Shown here: in pieces, positions 1 through 10,384 of the stretch
Numbering within the stretch: position 1 is the first letter of the stretch
How the letters are laid out: each line of letters begins with the position of its first letter
NCBI RefSeq assembly: GCF_029227915.1
Contig: NC_079878.1
Coordinates: 26,187,501-26,251,500, forward strand
Length of the DNA: 64,000 bases
Source of the DNA: Hydractinia symbiolongicarpus
Taxonomy: Eukaryota > Cnidaria > Hydrozoa > Anthoathecata > Hydractiniidae
Reading direction: 5' to 3'
Made by a program: the position numbers and the translations under genes
The notes under the pieces: model-generated
Told to the model about the DNA's origin: nothing
The model's input: only the letters and a program-made list of their open reading frames with translations
The model's database searches: none

Positions 1-356
1 TATCAATTTTCTTTCCGGTCGCATGAAATTAATGATTTTCGTCATTTCGTTCAAGATATTTTTTTATTACAAATGCTTTTTTAGCAATTATTTGTAATTA
101 AATGGCACGTGTTTTGTTAACTGCTTTGGATTATGGAGTAGATTTTGGAGTAGATTATGAAAGGATCAATAGTTTGCTCTAATGAAGTAGTCACTTATTA
201 GACAGTTTTTTTACAATCTTGCGTTATTCGTTTGTAGCTAAACGCAAAATTGTAACTTGCATAATTTTAGACTCGACTCATGTTAGTTAAAAATAACATT
301 GATAACATTCATGAAACCCTTTGGTACCTAATTATTAATAGAGTAAAAACCTCCAG

Positions 357-369
357 GAACCTTCTAGAA
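357..369 (+). promoter_or_regulatory. Heat-shock-element-like motif upstream of gene 1
   Basis: GAA-cc-TTC-ta-GAA is a perfect three-unit match to the nGAAnnTTCnnGAAn heat-shock factor consensus, about 400 bp upstream of the gene 1 TATA box. The equivalent stretch before gene 6 (around 54,138) keeps only degenerate units. The motif is short and could be chance; binding is inferred. Confidence 0.35.
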
Positions 370-764
370 CCTTTTTTCCTCGTTCTTCACCACTTCTTAA
401 AAAGATTTGTTTAACTTAATCCTTGTTTAATTTAATCGTTTAATTAAACTTTAAACTTTAAGGTACTAAATTTTGCTTCTCTTACAATTTTCAGAAGCCG
501 CTCCTAGTGCAATATTTTTGCAGCAATCATTAATTACAATCAAGAAATGAATCAAACGCCTGTTATTTCTAGTAATACAGAACAGGGTCACAAGTTTTAT
601 TACAATGCGCCAAATGATCACATTTCACAACCACACCACGAAGTGAACAATAAAGTTGTCGTAAAAAGAAACGTAACAATTCATCATACAGTTAACGTAG
701 GATTCACGAAGTTAAAATTAGCATACTTGCGAAATAATTGGAATTGTTAATTATCTTGGAACAG

Positions 765-831
765 CATAAAAGCAGGGGTTATTTATTTTCTTCCTCACAA
801 CACAATCTGGTTTAGACTGAGGAGCAATTAG
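765..831 (+). promoter_or_regulatory. Core promoter and non-coding exon 1 of gene 1
   Basis: A CATAAAAG TATA-type box lies at 765-772. A CTCACA initiator-like site follows about 30 bp downstream, near 794. A short leader then ends at G831 before a GTAATA donor. The matching acceptor (TTTCGTTTAG) ends at 911, two bases before the start codon. Genes 3 and 6 share this promoter almost base for base (plus-strand class). The transcription start is estimated from spacing only. Confidence 0.7.
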
Positions 832-913
832 GTAATACTGGTCTATTACTTTTACTTCTGTTAATAATAAACAAACTAACTGCGTGAATTTTACAATGCT
901 ATTTCGTTTAGAT

Positions 914-1947
914 ATGAAGTTGTTAGCGTTTTTTCTCGTTTGTGGTGTGTGTGCATTTGCACTTGCTGAAGAAGCAACACAAGAAGAATTGAATGATGTT
1001 GAAATAACTGAAGAACAAGATCCTTCTTACTTACCGTACTGTAAGTTTTCTTTTGACTTAGTAATATTGCACAAACATCTGTTCACATTAATACGTGAAT
1101 TGAGGAACTACGCCTAACTAACGCTAAGCAATATTACATTTTAGGTGGAGCCTACGTTCGATACAACCCAAACGCACACTATTGCCATAACCGCAAACTG
1201 TACTTGAAGAAATACTATAGCTTCTGTGGAAAAGTCATCTATGACATTCGAACACACTTCTGCTTCCGATACAGAGTTTATTCCAAACGAGTGCATTATC
1301 TCTGTGCAAAACGACGTGTCTGCCACAAAGCCAGTCAGTTCTGCTTTAAAGGAAATTGCTATTTAAAGAAGAAGTATTTCGTCTGTAATGGCCGACGTGT
1401 GTGTAACAAATGGACCCAATTCTGTTTCAAAGGTGTCTGCTACTTGAAAACCAAATACTTTGTCTGTAATGGCCGACGTGTGTGTAACAAATGGACCCAA
1501 TTCTGCTTCAAAGGTGTTTGCTACTTGAAAACCAAATACTTTGTTTGCAATGGTCGACGTGTTTGCAACAAATGGACCCAATTCTGCTTCAAAGGTGTCT
1601 GCTACTTGAAAACAAAATACTTTGTTTGTAATGGCCGACGTGTGTGCAACAAATGGACCCAATTCTGCTTTAAAGGTGTCTGCCACTTGAAAACCAAATA
1701 CTTTGTCTGTAATGGCCGACGTGTGTGCAACAAATTGACCCACTTGTGCTTCAAAGGTGTCTGTTACTTGAAGAAAAATTACTTCATTTGTGGTGGTCGA
1801 CGTGTGTGCAACCGATGGACTCAATTTTGCTACAGAAATGTTTGCTATAACAAATCAACCCATGCCATCTGTGGAAAATCAGTTTATGTCAAAAGAACAC
1901 ATCGTTGTCACTATGGAAAAGTTGTTGCCATCCGCCCATACTATTAA
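914..1947 (+). CDS. Galaxin-like secreted Cys/Tyr-rich repeat protein, gene 1
   Basis: Two coding exons, 914-1040 and 1145-1947, joined by a 104-bp phase-1 GTAAGT...TTTTAG intron, give 309 aa. The split codon restores a Cys that starts the first CGAY...HYC module. Residues 1-18 are a signal peptide (MKLLAFFLVCGVCAFALA, cleavage after ALA). Residues 19 to about 42 are acidic (Glu/Asp-rich, ending DPSYLPY). The mature part is basic: two 2-Cys galaxin-like modules, a variant 4-Cys module, six 27-residue modules (C-x5-C-x6-C-x4-C, NGRRVCNKWTQFCFKGVC) and a terminal CGKSVY...HRC module. The mature region has 34 cysteines, an even number that suits disulfide pairing. I start at the ATG after the 5' intron acceptor because paralogues share it; upstream in-frame ATGs at 884 and 896 lie inside the 5' intron. 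A poly(A) signal AATAAA is at 1957-1962. Secretion is well supported; the galaxin relation and a matrix or cuticle role are inferred. Confidence 0.88.
1372..1857 (+). repeat. 81-bp coding tandem repeat, 6 units (gene 1)
   Basis: Six consecutive 27-codon units begin KYFVC or NYFIC. Units 1 to 4 are nearly identical, unit 5 carries NKLTHLC and unit 6 GGRRVCNRWTQFCYRNVC. The inner units are the most alike, as expected for unequal crossing-over or conversion. Confidence 0.95.
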
Positions 1948-2318
1948 ATGACTAAAAATAAAAATGTATTGTATTATAAGTGGTGTTTGGGATAACATTT
2001 ATGAGATTTATAAAAGCTATATCATTGTATTTTTTATTTTTCCTTTCCTTTTCTACAATGCTCTATTTTGGGACAAAACTGCTTTGAAAACTCGTATGTT
2101 TGAACGTATTACTAACAAACAATGTTACAGGTGTTGTTGCAAGGTCTTTAATTTATCCTGGATTGCATTTCTTGTCATGTTTAGAGAAGATTTTATCCTT
2201 TGCGACAAAATTTGAAAATAACAATTTTAAACCATGTGAAAAAAATATATTTGCCCTGTATCGAAAATATTGAGCGACTTTAATTCTGATTTTTAAGAAG
2301 TTTGTACACCCATTGCTT

Positions 2319-2500
2319 GGTGGCGCGTGGCCTTGCGGTTATGACATTCCCTTTGTAATCACAAGGTCCATTGTTTGGTCCACAGCGCAGGCCTGTTTAG
2401 CAAGTGTCATTACCACAGCTACGGTTCAACCCATGCCATGTGAGAGAAATTGGGTAGGTAATGCCGGTGTATACTTAATATATATACATTCCGATCACAG
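2319..2500 (+). mobile_element. tRNA-derived SINE-like element
   Basis: The segment begins GGTGGCGCGTGGCC with an A-box-like stretch near 2328. It continues into an anticodon-arm-like CCTTTGTAATCACAAGG, reminiscent of tRNA-Thr(TGT). A second promoter-like box, GGTTCAACCC, is at 2423-2432. The usual B-box position after GGTCC is degenerate. No intact cloverleaf forms, so this is a decayed SINE-type repeat rather than a tRNA gene. The coding frame across it is incidental. Confidence 0.5.
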
Positions 2501-2755
2501 GACCCACATTGATAACAGTGTTTCCAACAGTGAAGTGGCTTTATCCTGTATAAAAATTGGGAATAATAATAGTAATTTTAATAATTCATCGTATAGATCT
2601 TGAAAAACGGTTACGGAAATATTGTGGTTTCAGATTTTTGATGAAGTCATCAACCCGCTCATTCTAAAACAAATTCAGTGACCTAGTTTTGAAAAACTTA
2701 TCTATTTTGGTCCTATCCCTGGCTATCCACAAACTAAGAAAAAATACGTACTTTC

Positions 2756-3165
2756 AGTATATTGCATGTGGTCATATTCACAGACGTTTACACAAAATTT
2801 CACAAAACAAGAGTTTGCAGCACGAACGATATTAATAGACAACCATACCATGCTCTGCTGAAAAATTTTAACTCAAAGCTATGAATCCACTTAAACTTCC
2901 AATCAAATATCAACAACCTTCGTAATAATACCAACAAACCTTGTAAAAATTTAAACACTCCTGTAAAAATAACCTGGTATTTTACATGCAGGCTCACAAA
3001 AGTTTAACAGGCTGCCAAAAACAAAAGAATAAAAAATAGCCACACTTAACACACACGCTTTTTCCATAAACATTCTTTCTCTTGCGATACTACTTGTGTC
3101 CTCCTTGTGTAGTTTACAGGATATCTGAGAGAAATTACACTCTATGTGCAAAAAATGTCCTCACA
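2756..3165 (-). repeat. Dispersed repeat, inverted relative of 12.83-13.2 kb
   Basis: The reverse complement aligns by eye with 12,840-13,170. Shared landmarks in order are TCCTGTAAAC, a TTTTATT..TTTTGTTT stretch, GCCTRCATGTAAAATRCCAGG, TTATTTTTACAGG, TGCAAACTSYTGTTTT and CACATGCAATATACTGA. No coding potential is recognised. It is a member of an uncharacterised family present in both orientations in each large block. Confidence 0.7.
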
Positions 3166-3439
3166 CTATCTTAAAAGTTCAATAAGTCTTTAAAAATTTT
3201 TGTAGCTTGTTACATTGTATTTTGCGCTCAAGAAAAATTTGACTACTAATGTGGCTATAGATTTCTAAAGAAAAAATAACAACTTAACTCATAGGTTAAC
3301 TATCGAGCTTGGTTGAGCCTATAGCTAATACCACATTAGCTAAGAAACCCCGTTAATATAGTTAATATTATATCTATGTTGAAGAGACAAAGATTGTTTA
3401 GAAAACATATTTGCCAGTTGTATATATATGTTCCTATAT

Positions 3440-3743
3440 TTAAATTTCGACTAAGCATAAGTTTTTTCTAATAGTGTCTTTATGTTTTTTTAAATTGCTT
3501 ATATTTGTTTCCAGAGTAGCAATTCCTTCTACGTTTATTTTTTTGAGTTTTAGTTATTTGCTGTTTAAATATTTCTATATTAGCGGTTATGATGTTCGTG
3601 AACGCTTCTTCTTTTTCTTTAAGAAGCGCTTGTGTATCTTCTATCATTGATTGTCTTTGCTCCTCCAATTTCTTTGCGAAAAGAAAAAAAACGACACTTT
3701 CATCATTTTCAAACATTTTGACTCCATACGTTGATGACTTCAC
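3440..3743 (-). pseudogene. Frameshifted coiled-coil fragment, possibly LINE ORF1-like
   Basis: The reading frame from 3743 gives a heptad-rich Lys/Glu/Gln helix (KKLEEQRQSMIEDTQALLKE onward, about 50 residues). After TKTQKN the annotated frame turns basic and stops. Moving one frame instead gives GIATLETNISNLKKHKDTIR, a natural continuation of the helix, ending at 3440. This indicates an old frameshift, shared by the copy at 27,136-27,439 and therefore older than the large duplication. The resemblance to non-LTR retrotransposon ORF1 or transposon accessory coiled coils is only stylistic; no RNA-binding or endonuclease motif is visible. Confidence 0.4.
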
Positions 3744-4191
3744 ATGTAAATACGTAGTTCAAAACAATGTGTATTTCTGTGTAATAAAAATATTAGCATG
3801 AGAATGTTATAAGGGTGTTCATGTTCTTAAATTCCAACATTTTGCCCACTCTCGATAGTTAATTAGCTTTCCCTGATTTTGGCAATGCTAACCAGATAAT
3901 ATGAAGGGAGTTTCCTAGACCTTCCTTGACTTTCTTATATAATTTGCTAAGTGAAAATAAACAAGACAGAACGTTGGTGTATTATTGCGCAGGAGGGGTG
4001 TTGCTAGATTGAAGAGATTAAATGTTCCCTCAACAAAGCAAGGATTTTTTAATGGAAATGTTATACTTAAAAATGTTGTTTATCGTCATGATATAATAAT
4101 TCTTGAAACAATATGCATTGTAGATGTACATGCAAATTTAAAATGTTGACTAAAAATTAGATGAATTGTGTTGTGCGAACACCTCTGTACC

Positions 4192-4242
4192 GTTAAAGAG
4201 GCTACATGCACTGCGCATGCGGCGTGGTCGGACCTCTTTAAC
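4192..4242. repeat. 51-bp hairpin with GC-rich loop
   Basis: Perfect 10-bp arms GTTAAAGAGG / CCTCTTTAAC enclose a G+C-rich loop containing TGCGCATGCGG, which resembles an NRF-1 site. It is identical in the second block (from 27,888). Function is unknown; it may be a MITE remnant. Confidence 0.5.
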
Positions 4243-4289
4243 TAGGCATTACTTTTTTGTAATTTTTGTGACCTTTTCTAACTTTTATT

Positions 4290-4600
4290 GCGGTTTGCAT
4301 TTTTCGAACAAAGGTATTTTTTTATAAAAGAAATGTAACAAAGTACTGACCTGCATGTAAAAGTGTTGTATTCGTTATATAATTTTTTATTAGTTATATG
4401 TGTTTCAACATATCGTTACTAAGGTGTTGCTAAGAAGATATATGAGTTCTCGGGAAACAATACAGATCAGCTTTAAGGAAAATATAGAACCAACGAAATA
4501 ACATCATTTTCGATGCCAATGACATCACTGTATTGTTTTTGTCACCTGGATCATTAATAAATGCCATATTATAAATATTTGCCATGTTTATTGACATGAA
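4290..4600 (-). repeat. Dispersed repeat R1, minus orientation
   Basis: The reverse complement matches about 15,905-16,180. Landmarks in order are GTTCATGTCA, ATGGCAAATRTTTATAATATGG, a CATTGG...ATGTCATTTCGT stretch, CTTAGCAACACCTTAGTAAC, ATTATATAACRAAT and AGGTCAGTACTTT. Copies in the opposite orientation at 15.5, 38.1 and 44.9 kb make this one interspersed family. Confidence 0.7.
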
Positions 4601-4727
4601 CATTATTATTTCTGGAAGAATGGATATTTATCAACCTATTAAACCTGAAAATTTTATATGAACCTATCTTTCTGCCATTCATTTCACAAGTCTACCAGCA
4701 CTGAAACCGTATCATCAGTAACGCTTG

Positions 4728-5160
4728 TGAAGTTCATATTGAAGAAGAACTACTTTGTTCATCACTAACATACTGCCTGGCAATATGACTTACGCGCATT
4801 ATACTCGCCCGTCATGATCATAGGTCTGATCGGGGTGAAACATTTTCTGTTGAGAATGAAATACGGATGTGCTATGATAAATATTCACCTTTGTATACAC
4901 ACCATCCGAATAAACTATCTGAGCTCATCTCTAACATATTGCCGCACGTAAAGTAGTGGGTTCGTCTGCGGCTCCCAGTTCTGGGGACCGCGGATCAAAT
5001 CCCACTCATTGCCAGGCAGTATGTTAGTGATGAACAAAGTAGTTCTTCTTCAATATGAGTTCACGCATTATACTCGCCCGTCATGATCAGAGGTCTGATC
5101 AGGGTGAAACATTCTCTGTTGAGAATAAAATACGGATGTGCTATGATAAATATTCACCTA
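4728..5160. mobile_element. Foldback element with internal SINE-like core
   Basis: Arms of about 57 bp, 4728-4784 and 5008-5064, are near-perfect inverted repeats (ACTACTTTGTTCATCACTAA on one side, its complement on the other). Between them, 4930-5005 contains a tRNA-SINE-like stretch with CGGATCAAATCCCA as a degenerate B box. A 96-bp sequence starting CGCATTATACTCGCCCGTCA occurs twice as a direct repeat, at 4796-4891 and 5064-5159. Both inverted and direct repetition are therefore present. No ORF is seen; this is a non-autonomous foldback or MITE-like element. Confidence 0.65.
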
Positions 5161-5847
5161 TGCACATAATTTTTGCTTAATTTATATATTCAGGCCAGGC
5201 AGGTGAATATGTTTAGGATACTGTCAGGGAAAGTGAGCATGATTATTTAAATCACGATATCTGCTTTATATTTAATTTCTTTGTCACCTTTTTTTATTAT
5301 TCTAACCAGGAGGGGTGTATCTAAAATGTTTTCTCCATTTTTTCTTCATTTTGAGTAGCTTAGTTGACATGTGCATTTTGTGAAATTTACCGTTTTATTA
5401 CTTATATTTTTTATAACTTTCACCGTATCTTTCGTTAACAAAACAAAAATACCAAAATATATATAGACTACGTGTTCTTTGTACAAGGCAATTATTTTAT
5501 TTTGTGAACTGTGTGCAATAGACTAAATCAGAAATTCTTATGTTAACATCTTCATTTGATGTGATGCAAGCTGTAGTTTCGGAAACTTTGTGATAAACCT
5601 TTTTTTGTTTTCGACCAAATGAATGCGTGTAGGGCTATTGTAAAAAATTTTGGTACAATTTTATTTTTTTTAAATATTTTTTTTATTTAAAAATTCAAAA
5701 TTCATAAAGAAACCTCAAATCTTAAAAAAAAATTGAAAAGCAATAATCAAATCTTAATTTCTTTTATATTATTATTTCACTATCAAATATGATGCAACGA
5801 ACGTACAGGTTCTTTTTAACGAACCCTCTGCACTCCTGTTTTTTATT
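5160..5847. other. A+T-rich intergenic DNA
   Basis: No supported gene. Long A and T runs (for example 5,660-5,760) and no recognised motif. Matches 28,856-29,540 with scattered substitutions. Confidence 0.7.
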
Positions 5848-6438
5848 AGCCCTATTCGGTCCGGGGTTTTCCGAACATACTATGACCGGGGGCAACTTTC
5901 CATAGGATTGTTCAAATTGAATCAAACTTGGCACACTTATAGAACGTCATAAAAGGAACAAAATGGCGGCAATAAATTTTTGCTTGCGTCTGCACATTTT
6001 CTGTGACGTCATCAGAAGTTTGAAAGTTGAAAAATGCCACTATCTGCTTAAAATTTAATTACTTTTGTTCTAGAGCGAATTTTTACATTCTGTTTAAAGT
6101 TTCTGAAAGCTAAATAAAAGTTATTTAACATGTCTTCCGGTTTTTACATGGATCGCATAAAAAATTGCCAAAAATTGCCCTTAAATCCGGCTTTCTTCGA
6201 TTTTCGGGTAAAATCCGACAAAATCGGCAAATCAGATTATTCACGTGTCCAAATTGTTCAAAATGATTCTTCTTGATGAAATAAAGTTGTGTTGCAAGTT
6301 TACCTACTTTCGCATGTTGTTAAATTCTTCAACACTCGAACCTAGCAATAAATTTTTCAAGAAGTAAGCTTATGTACGACGTGTGAAGTCACAAATGACC
6401 AATTGGAATTTTGTTCGATAATGGTGGCAACCGTTAAT
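5848..6438. mobile_element. 591-bp insertion present only in block 1
   Basis: The second block runs straight from TTTTATT into GTAATTATTG at 29,540, whereas here 591 bp intervene. The insert opens with AGCCCTATTCGGTCCGGGG. The inverse of CCCTATTCGGTC (GACCGAATAGGG) occurs at 11,289-11,300 in this block and 34,383-34,394 in the other, so this is probably one end of a repeat family with terminal inverted repeats. The interior is non-coding with TGACGTCA. Whether block 1 gained it or block 2 lost it is undecided. Confidence 0.65.
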
Positions 6439-6769
6439 GTAATTATTGTCTTTGGGAGATTAAGTTTGGACATATATAAAATAATTAAAAAAGATAAAAA
6501 AAAATTAGAGCTTCATCATTTTCTTTACGACCCTATGATTTTGCATTGTGTTTCATGAGCTTACAATAATGTGGCATAGCTAAGTTATGATACGTAAAAA
6601 CTACTCTTGAATGACCCTTTAGGAATGTGAAACCACATAATACACCTTAATCAAATTTGTGTTTTTCGTAACTTTTGTGTTCAGAATGGTAGATTAGTAT
6701 GCGTGTCAACTGGCCAAAAAAGCCATAAGTATGAGGAAAGCCTTCAGCAAATTATTAAATACAATTTGT

Positions 6770-8200
6770 ACTTTCCAAATGGAAAACAGTGCCTTCAATT
6801 CTGTTGTCTTGGCCACAAAAAGTAGTGATCTATATTTTATGTGGTTAGCCTCATTAATTCCAATAAATTTACCCTGTCAATTTTGTTCCAGGAGGGACAA
6901 CATGACGGTTCTAGAGTGTTAAAAAGCTTCCATTTGAGCTACAAAAACCCTTTAAATTTCGGTTCAATTAGGAACAGCTGTTATGTGGGATTGAACCCAT
7001 ATGAATATGAAGTGAACGCTCTACCGACTGAACTACCAATCCCCAAAAGAAGACAACCCTCAAAGTAAACAGAGTTGCATGACTTTATTAATTATATCAA
7101 GCATATTGTATTTAGTAAACACTTTTTGAGCACTCTGTCCCAAAAATGATATATATTTGTAGTTTAGAAATTTAGCTCTAAATATCGTCCCTCAAAGGCA
7201 CTGGATTTTAATGTATTTAGAGACTTTACTATATATATAATATAATATACTATATAAAAATGTTTTCTGTTTCTTTTTAGATTGCGTACAATGAGAGCGA
7301 GAGATGTTATCTTTCAATCCGTGAGATAAAAAGAAGAAAGCAAAACCTCATCCCGCGTTGTTTTTGTTTTTCTGTCAAAAATTTGAAGCTGTTTTATAAA
7401 GCTTGATAAAGTTAATAAGTTGTTTTCGTTTCTGTAGATTGTTTGTTTTTGTTTATTGTTTCCCGTGAGTTTTCGAAAATCATTGCAGCAGATTCATTGG
7501 CTTCAAGAAATCGGTTTTCATAACTAGTGCCGTTATTTTTACGTGAAAAAAACACCCACAAGCTGCTTCGTTCGCCTTCTTATCTCCGAAAGTCTCTATT
7601 ATTATCTGCGTTCCGAGTAATATTTTCTGATTGAAAGAGTGTACCTTACGACGCGCATCCCCTTAATTCGTGACATTTTCGCACACTACGGATCGTACAA
7701 CTCGATGTATTGCATTTTTTTCAAAATAAGGGCTTTAACTTTATGAAAGTATAACTTTGCATAGATTTTGGCGCTAAAAGCTTCATCAATGTTGGATTTA
7801 CGTCGGCCACCACTGACAATATTCTGATTATTATCAATATTTAATTTTATAATTTTATAATTTCTTAGTTACCGTTTTTGTTTAGTTTCGCGCGATCTAA
7901 ATTTCTCGTACCTTTTGAAAGGAAATATTCCGCATATATATATTGTATTTTTGCCAAAAAATCACTACTTTTGCACAACGTGTTGTTGTTGTTCCGTGGT
8001 GAGTTTATTTTACAACCTCGTCCCCAGGGCTTTCTACATCGATGATATTCAGTTTTAGTGTATTTCCCAGATATCAGCTGCAGTAAGAGGTTAGCACCTC
8101 GCCGTATTATATCAAAGAGAATCAAAAGCACTAGGGTCAACTATTAGCTAGTTTCAATTTTGCTTGCAACTTGCGTAATGCTTTGCAACCTTTTTGTGAA
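6770..8200. repeat. Dispersed repeat R2, first copy (interrupted by tRNA-like unit)
   Basis: Matches 10,385-11,200 in direct orientation. Shared landmarks are AACAGYGCYTTCAATTC, AAAGGCACTGG, TTTTAGATTGYGTACAATG, TTGTTTCCCGTGAGTTTTCG, CCTCGTCCCCAGGG and a tail AATTTTGCTTGCAACTTGCG. The CCTCGTYCCCAGGG word is, as I recall, common in cnidarian repeats. No coding frame is convincing. Confidence 0.65.
6975..7045 (-). mobile_element. tRNA-like sequence (pseudo-tRNA or SINE head)
   Basis: On the minus strand TAGTTCAGTCGG (7035-7024) is a perfect A box with the D-arm continuation TAGAGCG, and GGTTCAATCCC (6997-6987) is a perfect B box. The T stem has only two solid pairs, the anticodon stem does not pair and the two boxes are too close together. 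It is therefore a tRNA-derived relic, not a functional gene. The copy at 30,076-30,146 is the same. Confidence 0.6.
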
Positions 8201-10384
8201 GCACGTTTGCTACACGCGAGGTATACCAAGAGAATTATTGAGATTCTCAAAATTTCGATAGCAAAAAAATCATATAAAATCAGCGTAAAGAAATAACACT
8301 GATATTTTTGCACATAAAGCTAGGGTATTTTCTTTTCTAATAAAATAAATAAGTTTGGACCGAGGGGTTAAAGTATAAGTCTAGTAAAAAATGCAATAAG
8401 TACTGCTCGTACTTTCCCCACCCCCGGATTTTGACCCCCCCCCCGTCTTTTGGTCCAGATTATACGTCCGCCGAACTTGAACACACAAAGAGGAATATGC
8501 TGTGAGCAGGAAACGGTAGTCGGCATTTTAGACACGTATATTTTACAGACCTAAAATATGCCTTATTTCTTTGTATTATATCTAATTATTGTATAAATAA
8601 TTAATTAATTATTTTGCAATTTTGCTTCTAATACTATTATAGTTGTATTTTAATGAAAAATAATAGTATTAAAACGGTTTTCTTCTTTTGAAATAATTTA
8701 TTGCTAGTCCTGTTTCTAATCGATTTTACTTGTGTATTTTAAGCTTTTTCGTTGCTCTGCTTTTTCTGGAGATTTGAGTTGGATTGGAAAGCTCCTGTGT
8801 AAGCCACCCTTTTCTAAAGAAATATTGAAGTGATTTGTACAATTATAACGCGTCGAGCTGTGTTTTATTTTATTGTTTCTAAGAAGATGTGAGAATACAA
8901 TATTATCAATTTTAATTGGTTTTATCCAAATCAAGGTAAGGCTTAATCACACAAAAGGTAGCTAGCTTGCTAGCTAGAGCTCTGTTTAGTAATTTGTAGA
9001 ATACATATGAAGAAGCTGTATTACTACCTAACTGATAGCCAAATATAGGAAAACCTGTAGCTAGGGCGCAGACAAAACAAATAGCTTTGGGTGCTAAAGT
9101 GAGCCGATCAACCGTTTTTTATCACAGTTTTTTATTTATTATATAAGTAACCTGTTGCAGTAATTAAAAAAATATCCACTTTTGCTATCAAACCAACAGC
9201 AATGTAATTGTCAATAGGAATTAGTTGTCCGTACACCCTCCCTGAGAACAAGGTTTAAAACGACATTAAAAGATTAAAACTGTCATTAAAAAGAACTCCA
9301 AGGATGCCCAAGCCGCACACGTCCTCTAAACGGCGTGGGCATCTTCGAAACTGCTTGTAATTTTAGAACAAGGGTGCTCATAAGCTGCATACGCCGTAAA
9401 TCGTGCATGCGTTTTTAAGCAAGTTTGGCGCTTTGAAAAAAATTTAAATATTCACCCGAAAAAACCCGCATAGACCATAAAATAAACTATGTGATAGCAA
9501 AGTTCTTAAAAGAACTGTTTTTGATGGTTTTTGATAAAATTTACTTGATAAATAACTTACAAACTTTATTAACTCCTTTCTTCTAAAGCCCTTTTTTCCA
9601 ACTATCGTCCACAAGGTATGTTACAAGGAATTGAATTTTGGAAATGCTCCAGGCAAGTTCGGGAAAGTGCAGGCGGTTTTGGAAGTTAACCACTAATTTA
9701 ATTCGAAAAGTTGCCCGAACTCGCCCTTATATATGTGGGCGTTTGCAGCTTATTGACACCCTCTTATTTTAGAATATTCTCAGGAATAATAGACCAAGAG
9801 AAATTACATCACAGTTTCTTGTGCACCGCCCACGTGTGTTTGAGAACAACCCACATAAAAAAGTTCGTTATTTTTTAAATTATTTGTGTAAAAATTACTA
9901 TTTTATTCACGATAAACCAATTGTCAGTCATTTTATTCATCCAACAAAGAATCCTATCCAAGGTGCCTTTTCTATTAGTGCTGAATTTAATAATTGACAT
10001 GATTCAGCATAGTTTTTAAAAGGGTCTGATTGCAAAATATGATTGCCAAAGTTCAGCACTTGTAATATTTTTGTATTCGTGTACTCAGCTTCTAAAACAC
10101 AGACAAGAGACATTATAATTTCCTCTGGGTGATTAATGTTGGTTGAAAAAAACCCTGAATGATGAGAAGCATGTGTTTTTGAATGGGTCTAGGACAATAA
10201 ACTTACTTAATTTCCCTTGGCCTTGCATCAATCAAATTCTGAAAAAATAAACACTTTTAAAATGATTTTGTCAGATTTGGAAATTGTTGCTATGGTTGGA
10301 ACTTTGCATATAAAATTAGTAAAGTTGCCGGATTGTTTAGTTTTTTCTTTTCTACTGTTCCGAATTAGCCTTAATCATTTATGA
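8201..10384. other. Intergenic DNA, no gene seen
   Basis: Contents noticed: a C-rich run at 8,417-8,451 whose homopolymer differs between the blocks, a GCTAGC cluster at 8,960-8,982, and a small hairpin GATGCCCA / TGGGCATC at 9,303-9,343. The 72-91 aa frames here are not supported by homology or composition. Confidence 0.6.

Noticed and set aside
547-750. 67-aa frame upstream of genes 1 and 3
   Set aside because: The related sequence upstream of gene 6 (about 54,330-54,530) has indels and stops in this frame, so it behaves as non-coding promoter DNA.
1204-1206. ATG (MKKYYSF) at the start of the large open frame as the translation start
   Set aside because: It is the end of a Tyr-Leu-Lys-Lys context in every paralogue (reading CTG TAC TTG AAG in frame upstream). 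Splicing to the signal-peptide exon gives a continuous frame with a restored Cys, so the ATG is only out-of-context sequence.
1363-1824. Long open frames antisense to the repeat exons (153 aa here; 139 to 193 aa in genes 2, 4, 5 and 6; 203 aa in gene 7)
   Set aside because: An 81-bp unit with no stop on the reverse strand automatically stays open through every copy. There is no signal peptide, no separate promoter, and the frame breaks at the edges of the array.
1372-1857. CRISPR-like or satellite array
   Set aside because: The units are translated modules inside a spliced gene, without spacers, in a eukaryotic context.
2313-2603. 96-aa frame downstream of gene 1 as a gene
   Set aside because: It starts in the SINE-like sequence and runs into A+T-rich DNA, with no splice or promoter context.
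6975-7045. A functional tRNA gene
   Set aside because: A and B boxes are perfect, but the T and anticodon stems do not pair and the spacing is too short.
7865-8140. 91-aa minus-strand frame
   Set aside because: It sits in repeat R2. The second R2 copy at 10.4-11.2 kb does not preserve it.
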